Below the pieces are notes generated by a model. That model did not search any database, was not told where the DNA came from, and saw nothing but the letters and a program-made list of their open reading frames with translations. The position numbers were made by a program, and so were the translations under genes. Of a DNA stretch of 63,192 bases, positions 18,174 to 26,192 are shown one piece after another (position 1 is the stretch's first letter; every line of letters starts with the position of its first letter). Location of the stretch: NCBI RefSeq assembly GCF_001544315.1, contig NZ_BCQG01000018.1, positions 1-63,192 of the forward strand. The letters are read 5' to 3'. This DNA is from Geobacillus jurassicus NBRC 107829 (GTDB lineage Bacteria; Bacillota; Bacilli; Bacillales; Anoxybacillaceae).

Positions 18174-18986
18174 TCAGCCGAGCGGCACCGCTTTCCGCTC
18201 GCCTTTCGAGAACGTCATCAGCTCGGTGTAGCCGACGCTGCGGGCGAGTTCGACCGCCTTGTCAAAGTCGGCGCCGACGTGCTCAGGCACGTGCGCGTCG
18301 GACGACAACACGATCGGAATACCTTTTTCATAGCACATTTTCAACAGGCGCGGATCCGGATACAGTTCGCCAATCGGCTTGCGCAGCCCGGCGGTGCTGA
18401 TTTCGACGCACGTTTTCGAATTGGCGAGCGCTGTTGTCGCTCGGTCGTATTGTTCAAGCAAAAATTCCTCATCTTCGGGGACGTATTTAAAAATTTTCAC
18501 TAGATCGAGATGGCCGATAATATCAAACAAATTGGACTCAGCGAGCGTTACGACTTGGTCGAAATATTTGCGGTATGTATCGTACAAATCGCGCCGTTCC
18601 CACTCATGGCGATATTCGACTAAGTCGATGCCGAAATCATCGACCCAATGGATCGAACCGATGACATAGTCAAACTCGTATGAACGGATGAAGGCGGCCA
18701 TTTCCTCGTGTTTGCCCGGTGTATAGTCCATTTCAATCGACATTTTCACATCGATGCCCGCATCCCACGCTTCGTGGAACAACCGGACGTAATCGGCCAT
18801 ATCGTAGCAGCGGCGCGCCTCGACCCACGGATTTGACAAAATGTTTTTCGTTTGATAGAAATGGTACGCGTGCTCGGAAATGCCGAAATGCTGAATGCCT
18901 TTTTTCGCCGCTTCATCGGTGAATTGGCGCAAATAATCGAGCGTCAGCGTCCCCCGCTCCAAATGGTTGTGGTAATCGGTCAACAT
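18174..18986 (-). CDS. hisJ: PHP-family histidinol-phosphatase
   Basis: 270 residues. PHP-domain metal motifs: DYHNHLERG at the N-terminus (HxH), GISEHAYHF near 40, EMDYTPG near 90, GSIHWVDDF near 116, GHLDLVK near 170 and SSDAHVPEHVG near 232. It dephosphorylates histidinol phosphate in histidine synthesis, outside the his operon as in B. subtilis HisJ (YtvP). ATG at 18986 has AGGAGAA upstream; in-frame codons further upstream lack a ribosome site. Confidence 0.9.
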   Translation of the reverse strand: MLTDYHNHLERGTLTLDYLRQFTDEAAKKGIQHFGISEHAYHFYQTKNILSNPWVEARRCYDMADYVRLFHEAWDAGIDVKMSIEMDYTPGKHEEMAAFIRSYEFDYVIGSIHWVDDFGIDLVEYRHEWERRDLYDTYRKYFDQVVTLAESNLFDIIGHLDLVKIFKYVPEDEEFLLEQYDRATTALANSKTCVEISTAGLRKPIGELYPDPRLLKMCYEKGIPIVLSSDAHVPEHVGADFDKAVELARSVGYTELMTFSKGERKAVPLG

Positions 18987-19069
18987 CGGCGTTTCTCCTC
19001 TCCTGCTGTTTTTCTCATTATAACGCATTACCGCAAGAAAGGACAACCGTTTTGCGAATATTCATCCAA

Positions 19070-19156
19070 TCACCCGTTAGCGCCGACGAGAAACAACAAC
19101 GCGACGCATACCGCTACGCCGGCGACTGCCAAGAACCGTGTCATGATATCCTCCAT
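19070..19156 (-). CDS. Tiny single-span membrane peptide (28 residues)
   Basis: ATG at 19156 lies seven bases after a strong AAGGAGGG. The product is MEDIMTRFLAVAGVAVCVAL followed by LFLVGANG, which is almost one complete transmembrane helix with a short acidic start. It lies between rsiX and hisJ on their strand. I do not recognise a family. The strong ribosome site and hydrophobic composition support translation. Confidence 0.5.
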   Translation of the reverse strand: MEDIMTRFLAVAGVAVCVALLFLVGANG

Positions 19157-19269
19157 TGCTCAACCCTCCTTGCCTTCCTTCTTTGCGCCATCTATGTCTT
19201 ATGTCAAAATCATCACCGATAGAACAGCACGGCGAAGACATTAACAAAACTGTAACAAATGCGGCCCAT

Positions 19270-19293
19270 GGCCCGAGCCGACGGCTACGGGCC
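19270..19293. terminator. GC-rich hairpin at the 3' end of rsiX
   Basis: Near-perfect hairpin (arms 19270-19275 and 19288-19293 with additional inner pairing), overlapping the rsiX stop. No T run follows, so it may slow or protect RNA rather than terminate. Confidence 0.35.
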
Positions 19294-20403
19294 GTCCGCC
19301 GTCAGCAGCGCGGCGTTCGGGCCGGTGGGCACGTTGATCCGCTCCCCGAGCGGATATGGGCCAAGAGCCGATAAGCCGCTTGCCTCGAATGTCACGTCAA
19401 GCAGGCCAAACTCTTTCGCCGTCAGCAACACCGCCTCTGCCATGCTCGCCGCTTCATCCGCACTTGGCGAGGTGGAAAAATGAATCCGAACAGTAGCATG
19501 ACGCCCATCAACATCGACCAAACCAACTTCCACCCCTGACGGAATAACCGGTTCAAGCCCGCGGATGGCCGATTTTTTCATCTGCCGCAGCGCTTCAGAA
19601 AACGAACGGGCGCTGCTTGGCATCGGAATGAGCACCGCATGACTGAACAAAGAAGAGCGGTTTTTATAATACATTCGTTTTTGCCCGCTGATTTTTATCG
19701 TTTTGAACCGCCCCACTGACGGCAAATGAAGGCCTTCTTCCTCCCCGGTGAAAAAGCGGATGCTCCGCCCGCCCATTTGCCGCACAGTTTCCACGACCGC
19801 CTCGAAAAAAAGGCGTTGTTCCTCATGGCTGGCGGCAAATACGCGATGGCCAGCTGGAACGCGAACAACCCATACGCGCCCATCGCCGGCCGCCGGAGTC
19901 ATCTTCACGCCATCAAGCCATGCGGCCGCTTCCTTGAACGGAGGGCGGTCAAGCTCTCGCAACGCCGCGGTCAGCCGTTCTTCCGGAGCGAGACGCCCGA
20001 AAAGAGGCACGGCCACTGGCACCACTTGGCCGATGTGCTCATCAGGCAGGGCGACAACCATCGCATTCCCCGATTCGGTGACAGCCATCGGCGCCACTTC
20101 GGCGGCCGTCATCACTTCTGGATGAGAAGAAGCGCCATCCGCCTGCAGCGTCTGAACAGGGGACGAGAAAGCCTCGTTTTTGTCCGCGCGTTTTGGAACG
20201 ATGAGATGCGGACCAGCATAAACGGCCGCTGCGAGCACGGCTGCCGATACGGCCGCCGAAAGCCAACGCCGCTTCCAACGCGCCAGCCGCTGAGCGCGCG
20301 CCAGCTGGGCATACACCTCTTCTTTTGTACGCCGGTCTTTGATGACGGGCAGCTGTTCAAGATCATGTTCGATGCATCGCTCATTCCAATTGAGCTTTTT
20401 CAC
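19285..20403 (-). CDS. rsiX: Anti-sigma X factor RsiX
   Basis: 372 residues. A cytoplasmic N-terminal part of about 45 residues (NWNERCIEHDLEQLPVIKDR) should bind sigma X; one membrane span follows (WLSAAVSAAVLAAAVYAG, about 47-66); the large outer part ends in a region resembling a GerMN domain (VEVGLVDVDGRHATVRIHFS near 290). A GTG start at 20403 overlaps the sigX end by 23 bases and has GGGAGG nine bases upstream. Position and layout match B. subtilis RsiX (368 residues). Confidence 0.88.
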   Translation of the reverse strand: MKKLNWNERCIEHDLEQLPVIKDRRTKEEVYAQLARAQRLARWKRRWLSAAVSAAVLAAAVYAGPHLIVPKRADKNEAFSSPVQTLQADGASSHPEVMTAAEVAPMAVTESGNAMVVALPDEHIGQVVPVAVPLFGRLAPEERLTAALRELDRPPFKEAAAWLDGVKMTPAAGDGRVWVVRVPAGHRVFAASHEEQRLFFEAVVETVRQMGGRSIRFFTGEEEGLHLPSVGRFKTIKISGQKRMYYKNRSSLFSHAVLIPMPSSARSFSEALRQMKKSAIRGLEPVIPSGVEVGLVDVDGRHATVRIHFSTSPSADEAASMAEAVLLTAKEFGLLDVTFEASGLSALGPYPLGERINVPTGPNAALLTADGP

Positions 20404-20926
20404 GCCGCCATCCCTCCCGCTTTGCCTCTTCCTCCATATACTGCTTGAGCGCCTTTAACGCGCGGTGCTGCGTTGTTTTCACTTTGCTTTCCGTCCAGCC
20501 GAGCGCCGCCGCCGTTTCGGCAATCGACAGCGACTGGATGAACCGGAGAATGAGCACGAGCCGCTGGTCGACCGTGCAACGCGCCAAGCAACGGTACATG
20601 AGCTGAATCTCCTCTTTTTGAATCGCAATTTCCTCGGGCATCAGCTCATTAACGCCGATTTGCTCCTCGCTCCATTCCGACGGGCCGGCCCATTGGCGCC
20701 GCCGCTTTTGCTTGCGGAAAAAGTCGATGGCCACATGGCGCGCAATGGACAGCAGCCACGTTTTTTCGCTGCATTGCCCTTGAAACCGCTTGTATGAGCG
20801 CAGCACTTTCACGTACACTTCCTGGACCAAATCTTCGGCCTGCTCTCGATTCCGCACCATGTAGAACAGGAAATTAAACAAATCGTCATGGTACTTTTCA
20901 TACAACTGTTCAAAGACGGGGTCCAT
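20381..20926 (-). CDS. sigX: ECF sigma factor SigX
   Basis: 181 residues. Region 2 (FNFLFYMVRNREQAEDLVQE, TWLLSIARHVAIDFFRKQ) and region 4 (SIAETAAALGWTESKVKTTQ) are clear. It closely resembles B. subtilis sigma X, which controls cell-envelope modification genes. In B. subtilis sigX-rsiX follows resE; here it lies 20 kb away from resE. ATG at 20926 follows GGGGGAGAG. A terminator for the upstream cobamide operon lies only 37 bases before it, so its own promoter must overlap that region; I could not identify it. Confidence 0.93.
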   Translation of the reverse strand: MDPVFEQLYEKYHDDLFNFLFYMVRNREQAEDLVQEVYVKVLRSYKRFQGQCSEKTWLLSIARHVAIDFFRKQKRRRQWAGPSEWSEEQIGVNELMPEEIAIQKEEIQLMYRCLARCTVDQRLVLILRFIQSLSIAETAAALGWTESKVKTTQHRALKALKQYMEEEAKREGWRREKAQLE

Positions 20927-20962
20927 CGTTTCTCTCCCCCTATTCTCCCCATGGACCACAGC

Positions 20963-20993
20963 AAAAAAATCCCATTATCTTTATGATAATGGG
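20963..20993 (-). terminator. Terminator of the cobamide salvage operon
   Basis: Perfect 9-bp stem (20971-20979 with 20985-20993) followed on the minus strand by ATTTTTTT. It separates cblS from sigX. Confidence 0.9.
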
Positions 20994-21037
20994 TCAAGCG
21001 TGAAAAGAGAATCTTTTTTTGACCTAAAAACAGGCAG

Positions 21038-21754
21038 CTACTGCTCAGCAAACAGCGGAAAAAAGAGATGGCCGGTTTGTCTCTTTATTTTGCTTTCCCC
21101 AGCCGGATCGTAACTGACAAGCACCGACGTCGCCGGGCCGCCGGAGGCAAACAGCGGAAGCGGGCAGGCGCAGGACCGCCATTGGCGGCCGTTGGCAGTC
21201 AACAGCTGCGTCCATTCGTAGTAAATGCCTTTGGAACCGACCGGGATCAACTCGTAAATGTATGGAGAAGCTAGGAGTTCGACAAACAGCGACAGCGGCG
21301 CGACCCATTGGGAATGCGCCAGCACGGCCGGGCCGACGAGCGGCCGGCCGATGACGGCAAACTTTGCCGCATCCGGCGTCACGCCGATCCGCTTCCGTCC
21401 GGCCGACACAAGCCCGATCGCTGTTACCCCAAGCGCTGACTGCACGGTGGGAAAATTCGATTCACTGCTGCCGGTGATAGGGAGATCGATCCCCAGCTCG
21501 CGGCACGCTCGCCTGATGCCGCGGCAAAGCGCTTCCCACCGGTCATCGGCGATGAAGTTTTGCAGCACAACGGCTTTCGCTTCCGCCCCAACGCTTAACA
21601 ATTCCATTAAAGCGACGCGGACGGCAAAATACGCCACGACGTCCACCGGAGCGGACACGGCGTCAGCCGGCTTGTCCCCGACCGCCGCTGAACCGTCGGC
21701 GGCAACAGCGAGCTCCATGCCGTCGGCAAACGGAAGAAAAAGCACGTCACGCAT
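21038..21754 (-). CDS. cblS: Probable alpha-ribazole kinase CblS
   Basis: 238 residues of an AIR-synthase-like (PurM-type) ATP-binding fold: ADGMELAVAADGSAAVGDKP near the N-terminus, a middle GSSESNFPTVQSALGVTAIG and a Gly-rich C-terminal region. In Geobacillus and Listeria the pair CblT/CblS imports alpha-ribazole and phosphorylates it for nucleotide-loop assembly; this gene is directly behind a cblT-like ECF S-component gene in a cobamide operon. The ATG at 21754 overlaps the cblT end by eight bases. Function is assigned mainly by context and recall of that pair. Confidence 0.75.
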   Translation of the reverse strand: MRDVLFLPFADGMELAVAADGSAAVGDKPADAVSAPVDVVAYFAVRVALMELLSVGAEAKAVVLQNFIADDRWEALCRGIRRACRELGIDLPITGSSESNFPTVQSALGVTAIGLVSAGRKRIGVTPDAAKFAVIGRPLVGPAVLAHSQWVAPLSLFVELLASPYIYELIPVGSKGIYYEWTQLLTANGRQWRSCACPLPLFASGGPATSVLVSYDPAGESKIKRQTGHLFFPLFAEQ

Positions 21755-22235
21755 GCGGCGCCCCCACCCCTGCCTTTGCCGCTAGGCGTATGGCAGCCGG
21801 CATGACAGCCATCGCGATCAACACGTTGATCGCGGCGGCGGTCGAAAGCGGTGGAATGACCGCGAAAACAAACGGCCAGCCGAACGAAACGGCCAACGGC
21901 AGCGGCGCTGCGAAGGCGTTGCCGATGAAAAATACGACAGCGCTGCCTAGTTTCCATCCCCGTCCGTATATGGCGGCAAACAACGCGCCAAGCCCCGCCA
22001 TCTCCAGGGCGACAAGCCAATGGAACGGGCCGAGCGGCCAACCGCCGATCAACGCCGAAACTAAATGCCCCAGCCCAGCGACGGCCGCCCCAGCACGCGG
22101 GCCAAGCACAGCAGCGGCGACAAGCGCCGGCGCGCTGTCTAAAGCGATGCTGCCGACAAACGTCGGCAGCTTAATAAACGATCCGATGACAGAAAGCGCC
22201 AAACAAACAGCTATCCAAGCGAATCGGCGGGTCAT
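21747..22235 (-). CDS. cblT: ECF transporter S component, probable alpha-ribazole transporter CblT
   Basis: 162 residues, almost entirely hydrophobic with about five or six membrane segments, and the S-component hallmarks ALDSAPALVAAAVLGPRAGA and GLGHLVSALIGGWPLGPFHW. It should bind its ligand and use a shared ECF energising module encoded elsewhere. It is followed by the kinase-like cblS and preceded with an ATGA overlap by the adenosyltransferase gene, in an operon controlled by a B12 riboswitch. Confidence 0.8.
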   Translation of the reverse strand: MTRRFAWIAVCLALSVIGSFIKLPTFVGSIALDSAPALVAAAVLGPRAGAAVAGLGHLVSALIGGWPLGPFHWLVALEMAGLGALFAAIYGRGWKLGSAVVFFIGNAFAAPLPLAVSFGWPFVFAVIPPLSTAAAINVLIAMAVMPAAIRLAAKAGVGAPHA

Positions 22236-22810
22236 TGCTTCTCCTCCTTGTCACGGAACACAATGGCGCTCCGTTCATACTCGATGTCCTTCACCCCTAA
22301 ACGGGCGTTCACAACCCGAGCAGCGGCAAACAAATAATCGGACAGGCGGTTCATATATTTGAGCACGACATCGTTGATCGGCTCCGCTTTTTGCAAGGAA
22401 ACGATGCACCGCTCCGCCCGTCTCGTCACCGTGCGCGCCATATGAAGCGCCGCAGCCGCCTTGGAGCCGCCCGGCAAAATGAATTTTTGCAATGGCGGCG
22501 CCTCTTGCATGTATGCATCAATGCGCTCCTCTAAAAACGCGACCATCTCCTCGTTCGCTTTATACGGCAGCTTGCCGTTGACGATGGCCAGATCGCCGCC
22601 GCAGTCAAACAGCTCGTGCTGGATTTTTTGCAGTTCGGCGCAAAGGTCGCGAAACCGCTCATCGCCTGAAAGCAGCGCAAGCGCCCAACCGATGAACGAA
22701 TTCGCCTCGTCAATCGTCCCGTACGCCTCGACGCGCAAATGGTCTTTGTCAACGCGCCCGCCGACTAAACTCGTTTTCCCTTGGTCTCCGGTCCGCGTAT
22801 ACAATTTCAC
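22232..22810 (-). CDS. pduO: Cob(I)alamin adenosyltransferase, PduO type
   Basis: 192 residues. Family motif MKLYTRTGDQGKTSLVGG at the N-terminus (ATP-binding) and the DEANSFIGWA and RRAERC signatures near residues 37 and 130. Transfers the adenosyl group from ATP to reduced corrinoid, making the coenzyme form. GTG at 22810 has GGGGGAG upstream. The stop overlaps the cblT start (ATGA). Confidence 0.92.
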   Translation of the reverse strand: MKLYTRTGDQGKTSLVGGRVDKDHLRVEAYGTIDEANSFIGWALALLSGDERFRDLCAELQKIQHELFDCGGDLAIVNGKLPYKANEEMVAFLEERIDAYMQEAPPLQKFILPGGSKAAAALHMARTVTRRAERCIVSLQKAEPINDVVLKYMNRLSDYLFAAARVVNARLGVKDIEYERSAIVFRDKEEKQ

Positions 22811-22824
22811 TTTTCTTCTCCCCC

Positions 22825-23241
22825 TTATTTCAATCGTTCCGCCAACCCGCACCAAAGCCGGTCGACGCGGCAGCACATGGACGCCAGCCTCTGGTAGCAC
22901 ATTCCAACTGCGTCGCGCCAGCGCCGTTCTTCCGAATCAACCGGAACGATGCCTTGCGTCACATCGGTGCCGATCCAGACGACCGCACGGTCAGGCTTTG
23001 CCGCTTCCCACCGCTTCCAAGCGCGGAAATAGGTTTCCCACTCGTCTGCGTCCGGCCGGCGGCGGATGGCCGCTTCCAACCCGGCGAAGACGACCGTTTT
23101 TGCCGTTTTGACGCCGCCCGGCGGTCCATACGGCTCCACATAACCGTCATGCCATACAATATGAACTCCATCGTTTATTCCGTACCGTTCCCGCACCCAT
23201 TTTCGTTTTCCTTGAAACGCACCGCCGACAACGAAATGCAC
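22825..23241 (-). CDS. Short CobU-like P-loop protein
   Basis: 138 residues. A Walker A-like loop (VVGGAFQGKRKWV) opens the protein; the C-terminal half (WIGTDVTQGIVPVDSEERRW to GMCYQRLASMC) resembles the end of CobU, including GIVP and the Arg/Asp/Gln pattern. The guanylylated His region of CobU is not visible. It may carry adenosylcobinamide kinase activity only. GTG at 23241 is preferred (AAAGGGGGAGAGCG in front) over a TTG six codons earlier. It overlaps cobC by 67 bases. A second, fuller CobU is encoded at 24568-25125. Confidence 0.7.
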   Translation of the reverse strand: MHFVVGGAFQGKRKWVRERYGINDGVHIVWHDGYVEPYGPPGGVKTAKTVVFAGLEAAIRRRPDADEWETYFRAWKRWEAAKPDRAVVWIGTDVTQGIVPVDSEERRWRDAVGMCYQRLASMCCRVDRLWCGLAERLK

Positions 23242-23825
23242 CGCTCTCCCCCTTTCCAACGCTCGATCGTCGACTCAAACGTATATCCGCCGGCAAACGG
23301 CACCTCCCATTCCCAAAACGGCCGGGCATCCGGCGCGTACTGTCCAAGCAGGAAGCGCATCGGGCCGCCATGGGTGACGATCACGACATGGCGGGCTTCG
23401 CTTTGCTCGGCCAAAGCGATCGTCTCCGCGAGCGCCTGTTTGATGCGCGCCTGAAACTCGGCATAGCGCTCCCCGCCGGGCGGCGCCGCAGAAAAGGGCG
23501 ACGCAAGCCATTGGCGGTAAGCGGGTTCCGCTTCCAGCTCAGCAAACGTTTTTCCTTCCCAGGCGCCAAAGGAAAGTTCGCGCCAACGGCTTGTGCACCA
23601 ATCCGCTTCGCGTCCGCCAAACAGCAAGGCGGCCGTCTCCCGGCAACGGCGAAGGTCGCTGGTGACAAGAAGGTCCACTGGATCAAACGGCCCCCACTGC
23701 AACCGGCATAGCCTATCGCTCTCCTCCGCCGCAAGCGGCGCATCCAGCCAGCCGATATACGCCTTCCTTCGATTTAGTTCGGTCATCCCATGGCGGATGA
23801 GTGTAACAGCCAAATGACGCCCCAT
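23175..23825 (-). CDS. cobC: Alpha-ribazole phosphatase, CobC-like (histidine phosphatase)
   Basis: 216 residues. Phosphoglycerate-mutase fold with catalytic RHGMTELN near residue 11, the second Arg in SDLRRCRETA, ELSFGAWEG near 88 and the second catalytic His in VTHGGPMRFL near 150. In this operon it should remove the phosphate from alpha-ribazole-5'-phosphate or from adenosylcobalamin-phosphate. Start ATG at 23825 overlaps cobS by 43 bases with GGGGGAGAG upstream. The 3' end overlaps the next gene by 67 bases. Confidence 0.88.
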   Translation of the reverse strand: MGRHLAVTLIRHGMTELNRRKAYIGWLDAPLAAEESDRLCRLQWGPFDPVDLLVTSDLRRCRETAALLFGGREADWCTSRWRELSFGAWEGKTFAELEAEPAYRQWLASPFSAAPPGGERYAEFQARIKQALAETIALAEQSEARHVVIVTHGGPMRFLLGQYAPDARPFWEWEVPFAGGYTFESTIERWKGGERCISLSAVRFKENENGCGNGTE

Positions 23826-24571
23826 AGCAGCGTCTCTCCCCCTTCAATGAACGCTCCGAGCACATCCCCGGTGATGCCGCCAAACTGTTTTCCCGCCCAC
23901 GGCTTGGCTGCCGCCGCCAAGACCACGGCCGCTGCGGCCAGCGCCGCCCCTGTTTGCATAGGAATGACAGCGGATGCACAAAGAAGCGAAAGCAGCGCAA
24001 AAGCGAGTCCAAGCGCCCAAACAGCATCGTGCCATGAACTATATTCGCCTAGCGCCGCCGCCATTCCTGTCGGCTTCGCCAGCTTGCCGACGGAAAGAAG
24101 CAAGGCGGAACCAGTCCGCGACAACAACGGAACAGCGATGAACAGCGCCGGCGGTATGCCAGCCTGGAGCGACTCGTACAAAAACAGCCAGCGAAACGAC
24201 AACAAACAACCGAGCGACAAGACGGCGAAGGCTCCGACGCGCGAATCGGACATAATCTCTTGCCGCCGCTTGACGTCGCGATACGAAAAAAACGCGTCGC
24301 TCACATCCATAAAGCCGTCAGCGTGCATCCCCCCGGCCATCCAAATGCTCAGCCAAAGGAGGAAAAGCGCCCAAACAAGCGGCGAGCCAAACGAAAACGA
24401 TGAAAAGAGCGCATACACTCCGGCCGAAAGCATTCCAATCAGCGCCCCGGCAAGCGGCAGGCAGCGCACGAGCCAACGGACATGGGCGCCGTTCCATTCG
24501 ATCGAGCGACGAATCGGGATGATCGTAAACAGCTGCAGCGCCAACAGCCAGCCGTTCCATGCTTGCTTCAT
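23783..24571 (-). CDS. cobS: Adenosylcobinamide-GDP ribazoletransferase (cobalamin synthase)
   Basis: 262 residues, multi-pass. CobS motifs: LQLFTIIPI near the N-terminus, GGMHADGFMDVSDAFFSYRD near residue 80 (metal-binding acidic motif) and DSRVGAFAVL. Joins alpha-ribazole (phosphate) to adenosylcobinamide-GDP at the membrane. ATG at 24571 overlaps the cobU stop (ATGA). Confidence 0.93.
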   Translation of the reverse strand: MKQAWNGWLLALQLFTIIPIRRSIEWNGAHVRWLVRCLPLAGALIGMLSAGVYALFSSFSFGSPLVWALFLLWLSIWMAGGMHADGFMDVSDAFFSYRDVKRRQEIMSDSRVGAFAVLSLGCLLSFRWLFLYESLQAGIPPALFIAVPLLSRTGSALLLSVGKLAKPTGMAAALGEYSSWHDAVWALGLAFALLSLLCASAVIPMQTGAALAAAAVVLAAAAKPWAGKQFGGITGDVLGAFIEGGETLLWGVIWLLHSSAMG

Positions 24572-25125
24572 TGCGGCCACCGCCCTTTTTTCACCCGAAG
24601 AAGGCCGCATTCGACAACCGCGGCGACCGCCGCTTCCGCAACCAACTGCTGATGAAGCAACCCAAGCGTTTTCATGTAGCGGAATGTGCCAGGATCATCC
24701 GGCACTCCCCCCGAAAACAGCTCGTTCGATACGATGACGACCGCGCGGCAGGCGGCAGCCCACGCCCGCACTTCGTCAAGCAAGCGGCGGGCGGTTGCCT
24801 GGGCGGACTCTTCCGTTTTCCAACTTTCGCTGAAAAACAGTTCGTCGGCCAGCCAGGCCGTCAAGCAATCAAGCAAAACGACATCGCCAACCTGCAAGGA
24901 AACCACAATCTCACGGGAAGTGAACGGAGCTTCCCACACCGTCCAACACGCGGCCTGCGCCGCCCGCCGCTCTCGATGGCGGCGGATGCGCTCCGCCATT
25001 TCTTCATCCGTTGCTTGAGCGGTGGCGATATAATGAAGCCGGCCGCCGCGAGAAAGCCGGATGGCGCACGCTTCCGCCGCTTCGCTTTTGCCGCTGCGCA
25101 CAGCGCCGCTCACAAACACAATCAT
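24568..25125 (-). CDS. cobU: Adenosylcobinamide kinase/guanylyltransferase CobU
   Basis: 185 residues. Walker A VSGAVRSGKSEAAEA, then YIATAQATDEEMAERIRRHR, whose His corresponds to the guanylylated His of Salmonella CobU, and the VVLLDCLTAWLADELFF region. The end (SNELFSGGVPDDPGT) departs from the usual NEVGxGIVP pattern, which the shorter CobU-like protein in the same operon keeps. ATG at 25125 overlaps the cobD stop and has GAGGTGG upstream. Confidence 0.88.
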   Translation of the reverse strand: MIVFVSGAVRSGKSEAAEACAIRLSRGGRLHYIATAQATDEEMAERIRRHRERRAAQAACWTVWEAPFTSREIVVSLQVGDVVLLDCLTAWLADELFFSESWKTEESAQATARRLLDEVRAWAAACRAVVIVSNELFSGGVPDDPGTFRYMKTLGLLHQQLVAEAAVAAVVECGLLRVKKGRWPQ

Positions 25126-26192
25126 CCGTCCCACCTCGCAAGCGCCTCAAGCAGCCGATCGTTCTCCACCTGCGTTTTGACCGCGAGCCGCACGTAACGT
25201 CCGTCCAGTCCAGGAAAATTCATCGTATGCCGCGGGACGATTCCTTGTTGCAATAAATAGAAAAACAGCTCCTCCGTCCGACCGGAGAGCGGGCGCAACA
25301 AATAAAAATTGACAACCGACGGCGAGACGGCATACCGGCCGGGCGGCAGCGACCGAAACACCCGCTCCCGCTCGGCGGCGATTCGCTCTTTCGTCCACTC
25401 CACAAACGATTCCATCGCCGCGAAACGAAGCGCCAGCTGTTGCGCGATGCGGCTTGTGCTCCACGGCGGCTGACGCGTTTTCAGCGAAGCGATCACCGCT
25501 TCATCAGCCGCCACATAGCCGAGGCGCGCGCCGGCTAGATGGTGGATTTTCGTCAACGACCGAAGCACAATGAGGCGTGGATAGCGGCCCAGCCATCGCA
25601 CCGCTGTAAATCCGCCGCTCCAAAACGGATAGAACGCTTCATCGACGACGACATACGTCCCAGCGTCGTTCGCTGCGGCGATGAACGCATGAAGTTCCCG
25701 CTCTGGCATCACGGTTCCGGTCGGATTGTTCGGATGGCAGAAAAAGACCGCGTCGCACTCCGACGCCCATGCCGCCGCTTTGTCAATGTCGTACGAAAAG
25801 CCGCGGCTTTCCTCTGCCATCAAAGACTTGACTTCGCATCCGTAAGCAAGGCAGGCGCGCCGGTATTCGGAAAACGTCGGCTCCAAGATGCCGACGCGCC
25901 GGCCGGCAAGCAGCGCGGCCAACAAATAAATCGCCTCCGCCGCCCCGTTTGTCACAAGCACTTGCTCCGGCCGAAGCCGTTCTTGCTTAGCAAGAAGCTC
26001 CCTAAGCGCCTTCGCTTCCGGATCTGGATACTCCGCCGCCCAGCGGATCCATTCCTCGCCGTCCGGCCAAGCCGACGGCGGCAGCCGGTACGGATTCGTA
26101 TTGACGCTGAAATCGATATAATCGCTCGGGGCCGCCAGTCCGCACTGTTCATAAAGCGCGAGCGGATTCGCCCCATGCGCCGGCCAACGCAA
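25122..26192 (-). CDS. cobD: L-threonine-O-3-phosphate decarboxylase CobD (PLP enzyme)
   Basis: 356 residues, aminotransferase fold type I. N-terminus HGANPLALYEQCGL and DFSVNTNPYRLPPS, middle FCHPNNPTGTV, and the PLP-Lys in LRSLTKIHHLAGARLGY near residue 215. Makes (R)-1-amino-2-propanol O-phosphate, the linker used by CbiB. TTG start at 26192 has GGAGGG eight bases upstream; it overlaps cbiB by 44 bases. Confidence 0.9.
   Translation of the reverse strand: MRWPAHGANPLALYEQCGLAAPSDYIDFSVNTNPYRLPPSAWPDGEEWIRWAAEYPDPEAKALRELLAKQERLRPEQVLVTNGAAEAIYLLAALLAGRRVGILEPTFSEYRRACLAYGCEVKSLMAEESRGFSYDIDKAAAWASECDAVFFCHPNNPTGTVMPERELHAFIAAANDAGTYVVVDEAFYPFWSGGFTAVRWLGRYPRLIVLRSLTKIHHLAGARLGYVAADEAVIASLKTRQPPWSTSRIAQQLALRFAAMESFVEWTKERIAAERERVFRSLPPGRYAVSPSVVNFYLLRPLSGRTEELFFYLLQQGIVPRHTMNFPGLDGRYVRLAVKTQVENDRLLEALARWDG

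Noticed and set aside
23790-24737. Long plus-strand open frame opposite cobS and cobU
   Set aside because: Antisense shadow; cobS and cobU carry clear motifs and coupled starts.
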